A stretch of DNA of 64,000 bases from Providencia burhodogranariea DSM 19968 (GTDB lineage: Bacteria; Pseudomonadota; Gammaproteobacteria; Enterobacterales; Enterobacteriaceae). A program made the position numbers and the translations under genes. The stretch spans positions 196,387-260,386 of the forward strand of contig NZ_KB233222.1 in assembly GCF_000314855.2 (NCBI RefSeq). Reading direction: 5' to 3'. Shown piece after piece: positions 55,119 through 63,434 of the stretch; the first letter of the stretch is position 1, and the number at the start of each line of letters is the position of its first letter. A model generated the notes under the pieces. That model saw only the letters and a list, made by a program, of their open reading frames with translations, was not told the origin of the DNA and searched no databases.

Positions 55119-56483
55119 TTATTCAGGCAATAAGCCACTTTCGTGTGCTTTTTTAAGAACTTGATCAACTTTTTGAGGTGCAGCACCCAGATAATTAATT
55201 GGATCAAGCCAGCTATCGAGTTCCTGTTCGCTAATCAATCCACTGAGTTGGTTGTTGGCTTGCAGCACTTCTTTAAATGGACGTTGTTGTTCATAAGCAT
55301 CCATTGCACATTCATAAACGATATGGTGAGCTGTTTGCTTGCCAATTTTTTTACCTAGTTCAAACATCACTTTTTCAGAAAGTAATAAGCCACCTTGTAA
55401 ATCAAGATTACGGCGCATCTGTTTTTCATTGACGGTTAAACCTTCAATTACAGTGATCGCATTTTTTAGCTGTGCGGATAGATAGATACAAATTTCAGGT
55501 AGTGCTATCCATTCAGCACGCCAGCTCATGGCATCTCGTTCATGTTCGACATGCATTGATTCGTAAATCAGTGACACACTCTTGAGCACAGGGTGGGTGA
55601 GGCTAGCCAATCCTTCCAGTGCCGCAGGGTTACGTTTATGCGGCATGGTTGTAGAACCAATTTTTCCAGCGGAAAAAGGCTCTTCAATCTCATTAATTTC
55701 GGTGCGCATTAAGTTGTACAATTCATTGCCGATTTTGCCTAGCGTGCCACTGATCAATGCACATACAGAGGCAAATTCACTAAACCGATCACGTGCAGAT
55801 TGCCAACCAATATCTGGGGTGGTTAAGCCGAGGATATCTAAGGTACGTTTTTCTATCGCAGGACCTGATTCACCAAAAGCGGCATAAGTTGAGATAGCAC
55901 CGTTAATATTTCCCGTTAAAACACGTGATTTTATTTCACTTAAACGTTGGTTATGGCGTAAGAATTCGTCTAACCAAACAGCGACTTTAAAACCAAATGT
56001 AGTGGGTAATGCTTGCATACCATGCGTTCTTCCTACCATTGGTGTGTGCTGGTATCTTTTGGCGCTATCGGCTAGTGCCTTGACCAATGCTTTGGCATCA
56101 CGCTCGATAATATTAAAAGCACTATTCAGCTGTAACATGGTTGCCGTATCGACGATATCTTGTGTCGTTGCACCATAATGAATGTATTCACCTGCCGCTC
56201 CGCATTGCTTTTGTAATGCAATCAAGGTTGGCATTAGTGAATGCTTCATTTGTGCGCCTTGGCTAGCGATTTCTTCAATATCAAGTTTATCTGCGTCAGC
56301 ATGTTCTTCGATATATTGCGCAGCTTCTGCAGGGATTAAGCCTAATTCTCCTTCTGCTTTTGCCAACGCAACTTCAACTGCTATCTGGCTTTTTAATCGG
56401 TTGTGTTCCGACCAGATATGACGCATTTCCTCGGTACCAAAGTTATTACCAATTAAAACAAAGTCGATGAGATGTGAGGCCAT
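55119..56483 (-). CDS. Fumarase/aspartase-superfamily lyase, candidate S-(2-succino)cysteine lyase
   Basis: The 454 residues show the three conserved blocks of the argininosuccinate/adenylosuccinate lyase superfamily: GATTQDI (104-110), GRTHGMQALP (151-160) and the signature GSTTMPHKRNP (276-286) in the mobile catalytic loop. It resembles PurB and carboxymuconate cycloisomerase, but the real purB is a different core locus. It is the first gene of the operon, exactly where yxeK (monooxygenase) stands in B. subtilis. Superfamily members release fumarate from N- or C-succinyl substrates, so cleavage of a succinylated thioether to fumarate plus thiol is the natural prediction. Fourteen bp separate it from the acetyltransferase. 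Confidence 0.82.
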   Translation of the reverse strand: MASHLIDFVLIGNNFGTEEMRHIWSEHNRLKSQIAVEVALAKAEGELGLIPAEAAQYIEEHADADKLDIEEIASQGAQMKHSLMPTLIALQKQCGAAGEYIHYGATTQDIVDTATMLQLNSAFNIIERDAKALVKALADSAKRYQHTPMVGRTHGMQALPTTFGFKVAVWLDEFLRHNQRLSEIKSRVLTGNINGAISTYAAFGESGPAIEKRTLDILGLTTPDIGWQSARDRFSEFASVCALISGTLGKIGNELYNLMRTEINEIEEPFSAGKIGSTTMPHKRNPAALEGLASLTHPVLKSVSLIYESMHVEHERDAMSWRAEWIALPEICIYLSAQLKNAITVIEGLTVNEKQMRRNLDLQGGLLLSEKVMFELGKKIGKQTAHHIVYECAMDAYEQQRPFKEVLQANNQLSGLISEQELDSWLDPINYLGAAPQKVDQVLKKAHESGLLPE

Positions 56484-56983
56484 TTTTTTCTGCCTTATAA
56501 CTAAATTTATTTGGGAAGATGTTTTTTTTATAAAATAGCATTTTGGTTATAAAGCGATAAGAATTAAAAAATATAGAATATAATAAATAGTGAATAAGTA
56601 ATGATGCTTATTGTGAGTGGTTTTTATGAAACCATGATTTGTTATGAATGTAATTTACATGTATTTCAATAAGTAAGTGTATTGAATAGGTTTTGGGGTA
56701 ATTAAAATTAATAAACTTATTAATTATGTGTATAAAAAACTCAAGTTTAATTTTCGTCAAAATGAAAGCTATATATATCCATTTTAAATTTATAGTAATT
56801 AATTGTTATATCCTTATGTTTAGCTATTTAAAGCAGTGTATTTACTGTTTATTAATAAAAAACAAATCATACTTATAATAAAAATAAATAAGTCAGTTTT
56901 TTTTATTCTTTCTCTCTTTAAGAACGGCTTCATAGAGTAGAGCTAACGCAAACTTTGCGGCTAATTCTTAAATAGGAAAAAAA
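56484..56983. other. Divergent control region between the yxe-like operon and the peptide ABC operon
   Basis: 500 bp of AT-rich DNA containing both promoters. I see no convincing palindrome and no gene. No regulator gene lies next to it, so control by a global sulfur regulator such as CysB is possible. Confidence 0.5.
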
Positions 56984-58612
56984 ATGGATAAACGACAAAC
57001 TCGCCTAGAAAAGCATAATGTGGGTATTTTAACTGCCGCAACCTTTGCAATAGGCCTTCTTGCTCCAACTATAGGTTCTGCCGCACAAGATACAGAAACC
57101 CCCGTCAGTGGTGGGACATTAACTGTTGGTTTGGGGAGTGACACGCCAATTATTGACCCTTCGCTAACTGCCTATTCAGTGGCGGCAGTTGTCGCACGTA
57201 ATGTCGTAGATTCATTAGTCGGGCAGGCGGAAGACAATAGCTTTACACCTTGGTTGGCTGAAAGCTGGGAAATTAACAACAACAATAGAGAATATGTTTT
57301 TCATTTACGTAAAGACGTGACATTTAGCGATGGAACGCCTTTGAATGCTGAAGCAGTGAAATACAACTTCGACCGTATTTTAGATCCAAAAACAATCTCA
57401 CATTATTCAAAATCGTTATTAGGACCAGTTAAATCGATCACGACACCAGATGATTATACGCTAGTGATCGAATATGAAGAACCTTTTGCTCCCTTATTAC
57501 AAGGACTAAGTCTGCCATATCTTGGTATACAATCTCCAACCTATTTGAAAAATACCCCCAATACCAGTTTTACATTGGTAGGCTCAGGACCATTCTTATT
57601 AGATTCATTTGTAAAAGGTAGTGGCAGTAAGCTAACTAAACGTCCTGATTATAATTGGGGACCGGGCTACGCAACCCATAAAGGCCCAGCTTATTTAGAT
57701 CACATTGAATTTAAATATTTACCGGAATCATCAGTTCGTTTAGGTGCCCTGAACAGTGGACAAATACAAGTGATTGATGCGGTTCCGCCTGTCAATTTTA
57801 AACAAGTCAAAAACAATCCGCGACTCAATGTCATTACTCAAGAAAACCCCGGCGTGAACCGTGTACTGTATTTGAATACGGAAAAAGGCGTGTTTTCAGA
57901 TGTGAAATTACGCCAAGCATTCCAAAGTGCTATTGATCCTGCTGTTGCTGTTAATGCTGCTTTCTTCGGGTCATTACGAGCAGCTGATAACGTGCTTGGT
58001 CCATCGACATTATATTACGATCCAACAGTCGCTAATTCATGGGGCTATGACCCAGAAAAAGCCAATCGCCTATTAGATGAAGCGGGCTGGACTCAGCGAG
58101 ATAAAGACGGCTATCGAGTTAAAGATGGTCAGCAGTTATCTGTAAGTTTTACTTATGTGCCGACTAACGTAGAGGCAGCAGATGTCACGCTGTTCCAAGC
58201 AGTGCAACAACAAGTGAAAAAAGCAGGCTTTAACCTGAAATTTGATCCTGTTGATGCTGGCGTATTTGATGATCGCACCGCGACTAGTAATTATGATATT
58301 GCCTCTAATTTCTTTGTTCGCCCTGAGCCGGATATCTTGCGTACCGTATTCCATTCTGATTTTCTTCCGCCTCAAGGAAAAAATCATTCTCGTGTCAAAA
58401 CATTAGATAAGCAATTATCAGAAGCGGTGGGAACCAGTGATAAAGAGCGTGAGCGTCTTTACCATGAAGTTCAACACAAAATTATAGACGAAGCTTATGT
58501 TGTACCACTGTATATTCCGGCATTTCAGCTAGGCGTATCTAAGCAAGTTCATGGTATCAACTGGGCCACTAATGCGAAGCCAAACTTCTATGACACCTGG
58601 ATTAAACCTTAA
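56984..58612 (+). CDS. Peptide-type ABC transporter substrate-binding protein
   Basis: The 542-residue SBP_bac_5 (DppA/OppA/GsiB) family protein has an N-terminal signal peptide (about 1-34, LTAATFAIGLLAPTIGSAA). It shows GGTLTVGLGSDTPIIDPSL, LAESWEINNNNREYVFHLRKDVTFSDGTPLNAEAVKYNFDR and DVKLRQAFQSAID. It binds peptides or related conjugates in the periplasm. The start has AGGAAAAAAA upstream. First gene of a four-gene operon. Confidence 0.9.
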   Translation: MDKRQTRLEKHNVGILTAATFAIGLLAPTIGSAAQDTETPVSGGTLTVGLGSDTPIIDPSLTAYSVAAVVARNVVDSLVGQAEDNSFTPWLAESWEINNNNREYVFHLRKDVTFSDGTPLNAEAVKYNFDRILDPKTISHYSKSLLGPVKSITTPDDYTLVIEYEEPFAPLLQGLSLPYLGIQSPTYLKNTPNTSFTLVGSGPFLLDSFVKGSGSKLTKRPDYNWGPGYATHKGPAYLDHIEFKYLPESSVRLGALNSGQIQVIDAVPPVNFKQVKNNPRLNVITQENPGVNRVLYLNTEKGVFSDVKLRQAFQSAIDPAVAVNAAFFGSLRAADNVLGPSTLYYDPTVANSWGYDPEKANRLLDEAGWTQRDKDGYRVKDGQQLSVSFTYVPTNVEAADVTLFQAVQQQVKKAGFNLKFDPVDAGVFDDRTATSNYDIASNFFVRPEPDILRTVFHSDFLPPQGKNHSRVKTLDKQLSEAVGTSDKERERLYHEVQHKIIDEAYVVPLYIPAFQLGVSKQVHGINWATNAKPNFYDTWIKP

Positions 58613-59546
58613 GTTACGACTTATTAGTCATCGCTTATTCATGATCATTGCCGTTCTCTGGGGGGCGGCAACCCTCTCTTTCGCTGTGGTTAAGTTTATT
58701 CCTGGCGACCCTGTTAGTGTGATAACGGGCGGTGAAGGAGTCGTTGATGAAGCTGTACGAGCTGAAATTATTCAGCAGTTTGGGTTAGATAAACCCTTAT
58801 GGCAACAGTACATTAGCTATTCAGGGCATGCATTAGTCGGTGATTTGGGGCAGAGTTATTTATACCGTCAACCTGTGATTTCTGTGATCAGTAATGGATT
58901 AAAAGAGACATTACCACTGGCATTAGGTGGATTAGGGTTTGCTCTGTTTGTTTCAATTATTAACGCTGTTTTAACCGCAGGACGTCGACATCGGGCTCGT
59001 GATTTGGTGGTTGGGCTAGAGCTGATTTTACTGAGCACACCGGTTTATTGGATTGGTATTTTACTGTTAAGTATTTTCAGCTTTTCATTGCAGTGGTTTC
59101 CTGTCACAGGAAATGATGGCTTTATGTCGCTGATCCTACCGATTATCACGTTGAGTTTACCTTTAATTGCGGTGTTGAGTCAGGTGTTACGGGATGGCAT
59201 GGAGGAAGCCTTATCACAACCTTTTGCCACGACAGTTAGAACTCGTGGAGTGAGCGAGTTTACGCTTCGTGCTCGTCATGTCTTACGCCATGCTGCACTT
59301 GCGATCTCAACCTTAACGGGGACGCTTTTAGCCTCTGTTCTTGGCGGCTCTGTTTTAACGGAAACGGTTTTTGGTCGCGCGGGTATTGGTCAAGTGATGT
59401 TAAGTGCCATTGAGAATCGTGATATGCCGTTAGTACTTGGTCTAGTCATGTTTTCTGCTTTTTTATTTGTGGTAATTAATTTATTGATAGATGGACTTTA
59501 TTTATTGATTGACCCTCGCTTACGGAAACAGGAGGCTATCGCATGA
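58590..59546 (+). CDS. Peptide-type ABC transporter permease 1 (DppB-like)
   Basis: About 318 residues, six membrane spans. The N-terminal ATLSFAVVKFIPGDPVSVITGGEG and QFGLDKPLWQQYISY are typical of DppB/GsiC. The EAA loop is RTRGVSEFTLRARHVLRHA. I place the start at ATG 58590, 23 bp inside the binding-protein gene; ATGs at 58551 and 58572 are possible but give a longer overlap. Confidence 0.88.
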   Translation: MTPGLNLKLRLISHRLFMIIAVLWGAATLSFAVVKFIPGDPVSVITGGEGVVDEAVRAEIIQQFGLDKPLWQQYISYSGHALVGDLGQSYLYRQPVISVISNGLKETLPLALGGLGFALFVSIINAVLTAGRRHRARDLVVGLELILLSTPVYWIGILLLSIFSFSLQWFPVTGNDGFMSLILPIITLSLPLIAVLSQVLRDGMEEALSQPFATTVRTRGVSEFTLRARHVLRHAALAISTLTGTLLASVLGGSVLTETVFGRAGIGQVMLSAIENRDMPLVLGLVMFSAFLFVVINLLIDGLYLLIDPRLRKQEAIA

Positions 59547-60406
59547 GCAGTGAAACGTTTGAAATAAATACTAATCGAACAAGGTTTCAACTTGGTTATT
59601 TATTTAAATATAGCGGCTTATGGCTACCCGCTCTCGTCGTTGCCATCTTGTTTCTTGCCATGTTTTTTCCGACTTGGTTTACGCACTATGCGCCAGATGA
59701 AGTCGATTTGACCGCAATTTTGCAGCCGCCAAGTGCACAGCATTGGTTTGGTACGGATCAGTTAGGGCGTGATGTGTATTCGCGAGTGGTCTATGGCACG
59801 TCGCTATCGTTAAGTATTGGGCTTGGGGCTACATTAATTGCGTGTATAGGTGGAGTTTTACTGGGTAATGCCGCGGTATTAGCGCCGAATTTTATCAAGC
59901 AGCCATTGGTTCGTTTACTGGATATCATGTTGGCTTTCCCCGATTTATTGCTGGCATTATTGGTGATTGCCGTATTAGGACGCGGTCCAGAAAACACCAT
60001 GCTGGCGGTTGGGGTGGCAGCCATCGCGGGCTATGCTCGTTTAGTGAGATCACAAGTTTTATTAGTTAAATCTTCGGGATATGTCGAGCATGCAGTCGCG
60101 TTAGGTACGCCAGCAACACGCATTATTTTTCGTCATATTATTCCGAATACACTTCGCCCATTGGTTATTCTTGCCACTATTGGTGTTGGGCATGCGGTAT
60201 TAGCCGCATCTGCGTTGAGTTTTCTTGGATTGGGTGTGACACCACCTGTTGCGGAGTGGGGGGCTTTATTGGCTGATGGTCGTAATTATTTGGATGTTGC
60301 ACCGTGGGTGAGTTTGATGCCAGCAACAGTGATTGCCCTATCAGTGATTGTTATTACTTTATTGGGTAGAAAGATACAGCAATTGATTGCACGAGGAGAA
60401 TTCTAA
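59543..60406 (+). CDS. Peptide-type ABC transporter permease 2 (DppC-like)
   Basis: 287 residues. GTDQLGRDVYSRVVYGTSLSL is the DppC/GsiD hallmark, followed by LLDIMLAFPDLLLALL and the EAA loop ALGTPATRIIFRHIIPNT. Four-base overlap with the first permease (ATGA) shows coupling. Confidence 0.93.
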   Translation: MSSETFEINTNRTRFQLGYLFKYSGLWLPALVVAILFLAMFFPTWFTHYAPDEVDLTAILQPPSAQHWFGTDQLGRDVYSRVVYGTSLSLSIGLGATLIACIGGVLLGNAAVLAPNFIKQPLVRLLDIMLAFPDLLLALLVIAVLGRGPENTMLAVGVAAIAGYARLVRSQVLLVKSSGYVEHAVALGTPATRIIFRHIIPNTLRPLVILATIGVGHAVLAASALSFLGLGVTPPVAEWGALLADGRNYLDVAPWVSLMPATVIALSVIVITLLGRKIQQLIARGEF

Positions 60407-62061
60407 TGGACGTTCGGCAAGTTACGCAGGGAACGCCTGTTTTGCAGGTTGAAGACTTACATGTTCGTTTTGCTTTGCAAGATGCTGATTTTCATGCTGT
60501 TGCAGGGGTATCTTTCACTCTTCATGCAGGAGAGATAGTCGCGCTAGTGGGGGAGTCTGGTTCGGGAAAATCCGTGACAGCACGCACACTGGTCGGACTG
60601 ACAGGTAAAAATGCCAAAATATCTGCAAAACGCTTGTCACTTATCCGCTCAAATAATGAAATTGACCTTACTCAATGCAGTGAAGCTGATTGGCGAAAAA
60701 TACGTGGGCGCGAAATTGGCTTTGTGTTGCAAGATGCTTTGACGTCATTAGATCCACTGAGAAAGATTGGTCAAGAAATTGCTGAACCAATATTAACTCA
60801 TCGACTTGCCACTCGTCGAGAAATACCGAATAAAGTCAATGGATTACTCAAAACTGTCGGTATACCCGATCCGGTTAATCGTGCCGACATGTACCCACAT
60901 CAATTATCTGGTGGTTTACGTCAGCGTGCCTTGATTGCCTCTGCGTTAGCAGGCCAACCGCGTATATTGATCGCAGATGAACCGACAACCGCACTCGATG
61001 CCACGGTACAAAAACAAATATTGGACGAATTTAAATCGTTAGCGAAGTTAGGTATTGGTATTTTATTGATTACCCATGATTTATCAGTTGTTGCCGATAT
61101 TGCGGATCGTGTCATCGTGATGCAACACGGCCGACAGCGAGAAACTGGCGATGTACAACAGGTGCTCAAATCGCCAAAAGATCCGTATACCATAAAACTA
61201 TTATCATCAGTACCAACAAGGCACTCGCGTGGTACATGGCTAACTGGTCGTGATCCGCTATTCAACTGGTCTGCATCGACGACACCTATTTCAGCCATTC
61301 CTGAAACTGTTTTAGCGGTAGAAAATGTATCAAGAGCCTTTCGTTTACCAAATGGTCAGAAACTACAAGCGGTTGATGATATTTCGTTGACGGTGGCAAA
61401 AGGCGAGACATTAGGTATTGTAGGAGAGTCAGGTTCAGGAAAAACCACGCTCGGTAAACTTATTCTTGCCTTACAAACGCCAGATGCAGGGAATATTCAG
61501 TTATTAAACCAATCGTGGAGCACATTGAAAGAGCGCCAACGTAGGCCGCTGCGGCCACGCATTCAAACAATAGTGCAAGATCCACTCAGCTCATTTGATC
61601 CGCAGCAAACGGTTGAACAACTGTTATTACAACCGCTTGAGCTGCATTCCAAATTATCGACCAATGAAAAACAGCAACGGATCTCCGAGCTTTTAGCGTT
61701 GGTATCGCTGGATAGTAAATTATTAAAACGTCGTCCTACATCACTTTCAGGTGGGCAACGCCAACGAGTTTCTATTGCTCAAGCACTGGCTTGTGAGCCG
61801 GATATTCTAATTTGTGATGAGCCAGTTTCAGCATTAGATGTGACAACTCAAGCTCAAGTTTTAGATTTGTTGTTATCATTGCAACAAAAACTGGGGCTTG
61901 CGATGGTATTTATTTCTCATGATTTAGGCGTGGTACAACATATTAGCCACCGAATCGTTATCATGAAATCAGGCCAAGTCGTTGAGATGGGCGATGTAGA
62001 TCAAATTTTTGCGCATCCACAACATCCTTATACCAAATTGCTTTTGTCATCGGTTTATTAG
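60406..62061 (+). CDS. Peptide-type ABC transporter fused ATPase (DppDF / GsiA-like)
   Basis: The 551 residues contain two complete nucleotide-binding domains: the first with Walker A GESGSGKSVTA (near 50), signature LSGGLRQR and Walker B ILIADEP; the second with GESGSGKTTL (near 345), LSGGQRQR and ILICDEP. The fused form is like GsiA (glutathione) and YejF. Its start overlaps the permease stop by one base. The operon is divergent from the yxe-like operon, so import of a cysteine-containing peptide conjugate is worth testing. Confidence 0.93.
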   Translation: MDVRQVTQGTPVLQVEDLHVRFALQDADFHAVAGVSFTLHAGEIVALVGESGSGKSVTARTLVGLTGKNAKISAKRLSLIRSNNEIDLTQCSEADWRKIRGREIGFVLQDALTSLDPLRKIGQEIAEPILTHRLATRREIPNKVNGLLKTVGIPDPVNRADMYPHQLSGGLRQRALIASALAGQPRILIADEPTTALDATVQKQILDEFKSLAKLGIGILLITHDLSVVADIADRVIVMQHGRQRETGDVQQVLKSPKDPYTIKLLSSVPTRHSRGTWLTGRDPLFNWSASTTPISAIPETVLAVENVSRAFRLPNGQKLQAVDDISLTVAKGETLGIVGESGSGKTTLGKLILALQTPDAGNIQLLNQSWSTLKERQRRPLRPRIQTIVQDPLSSFDPQQTVEQLLLQPLELHSKLSTNEKQQRISELLALVSLDSKLLKRRPTSLSGGQRQRVSIAQALACEPDILICDEPVSALDVTTQAQVLDLLLSLQQKLGLAMVFISHDLGVVQHISHRIVIMKSGQVVEMGDVDQIFAHPQHPYTKLLLSSVY

Positions 62062-62181
62062 GTCATGCTCATTTTTGAACAAAGAATATAGACGTAAAAT
62101 AGTATGCATACTTTGCAAATGTGGAGCGAGCTTAGCCTAATCGAAATTTAATTTTTGTGGGGATAACGCGGTAAATAATTA

Positions 62182-62379
62182 TCAGAAGTGTGCTTTAAAA
62201 TAACGCCAAAAAGTTATCCTAATTGTTAAATCATGACGTTGCCGCCAAGCATAGAGTAGTTTAGTTGTTACTCCGAGTGCTTTGGCGGCTTGCGAAACAC
62301 TGTAGCCTTGTTCAACGATTAAATTAATCGCTTCTTTCTTAAAGTCTTCAGTATATTGCTGCGGTGATTTTCGTTTCAT
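62182..62379 (-). pseudogene. IS3-family orfA remnant
   Basis: MKRKSPQQYTEDFKKEAINL followed by SVSQAAKALGVTTKLLYAWR is the HTH of IS3-type OrfA. The resemblance ends at about residue 49 and the rest (ITFWRYFKAHF) is unrelated sequence. The leucine zipper and orfB are missing. An IS end (GTGTCCTGATTTTG) lies near 62424-62437. Confidence 0.8.
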
Positions 62380-62452
62380 TTCGACATCTTATATTTAAAG
62401 TGAATAGATTCCTTTATCAAAGTGTCCTGATTTTGTTGTGCAGAACAATCTT

Positions 62453-62884
62453 TATGAAATCCCACCTAAAGACACCAATATAAATGATATGAATAAATCA
62501 AGAGTCGATTTAACTATGAATACTCAGCATAAAATATTCATAAGACCGTCTCATTTGGATTCGTTTCCTTCAGATATTGAAAAATATATCACTTTTACGT
62601 TAAATAAAGATAATTTTTTATTAGTTAAAAATACATCAAGCTACCATATTTCATTTACTGGAATGAATGTTTCATCTAAAAACGATAGTAAAAATAGCGT
62701 GTCTGTAGAACAAGAAATGGATATGACATTAAAACCAAATTCAGAAAGGTTATATTCTTTACGGAAAAAATTCCCAATAAACTCGAATGTGGTTAGATTT
62801 AGTTATATTAATGATGCGGGTTCAGTAATAAATCAATCAACTTCATTAAGGAAGTTGAGATTACAGGCATCATTAGATTTTTAA
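62453..62884 (+). pseudogene. Fimbrial chaperone, C-terminal fragment
   Basis: From EIPPKDTN on, the frame matches the second half of PapD-type chaperones: VDLTMNTQHKIFIRPSHL (linker), FLLVKNTSSYHISFTGMNV and LKPNSERLYSLRKKFP. The first domain and signal peptide are missing. Alignment with the intact chaperone here (FNFREIPPK) shows truncation right at the EIPP motif, beside the IS3-type end. About 144 residues remain. The gene cannot act as an exported chaperone. Confidence 0.75.
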
Positions 62885-63054
62885 TTTTTAATAGTAAATC
62901 GCAATGAAACTATTATGTTTTTTTTTGATAGCTGAAAGATTATTGGTTAATAAAACTAAAATATAACACTTAACGAGTAAATATAAAAAATAGTATCGCT
63001 GAGTAAGTTTGAATATTAATGTTGACCTATTAATCTATATTTAGATATTATTGT

Positions 63055-63270
63055 TCACGCCACAGTTCGCATAATAAATTTATATATTTCAGGCAGATAA
63101 AGCGAAATGCTAATAAATAAAAATGCTAAGATAAAATGAATGTTAATAGATTGTATCGTGATTGTTGTTGCGATAGTAGATATTGCTAAAATGACAACAA
63201 TAATACGCCGGCTATTTACAGACATCATGTCTGATAACCCATTCACAAATGATCCAATAAATCTGAACAT
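63055..63270 (-). CDS. Small hypothetical membrane protein
   Basis: About 71 residues from MFRFIGSFVN, with AAAGGAATT before the ATG; I prefer it over the upstream Met. There are two hydrophobic segments (VVILAISTIATTITI and FILAFLFISISLYLPEIY). I recognise no family. It lies in a decayed region and may be a real small gene or a remnant. Confidence 0.45.
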   Translation of the reverse strand: MFRFIGSFVNGLSDMMSVNSRRIIVVILAISTIATTITIQSINIHFILAFLFISISLYLPEIYKFIMRTVA

Positions 63271-63434
63271 AATAATTCCTTTCATATTGATTGGGTAATT
63301 GTATATGGTTTAAATGAATTATTGAAGTTTTTATTTGTGATTTGTGATATTGATTTATTTTATAAAGATTATCCTAGTCTATAGTTAGTATTTTAGACGA
63401 AATACGAGTATATATTGTGAGCCTTTTTTTTCTT

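Noticed and set aside
55119-56483. The lyase as the housekeeping purB gene
   Set aside because: It heads an amino-acid transporter/deacylase operon and is not in the enterobacterial purB context; homology to PurB is at superfamily level as far as can be judged by eye.
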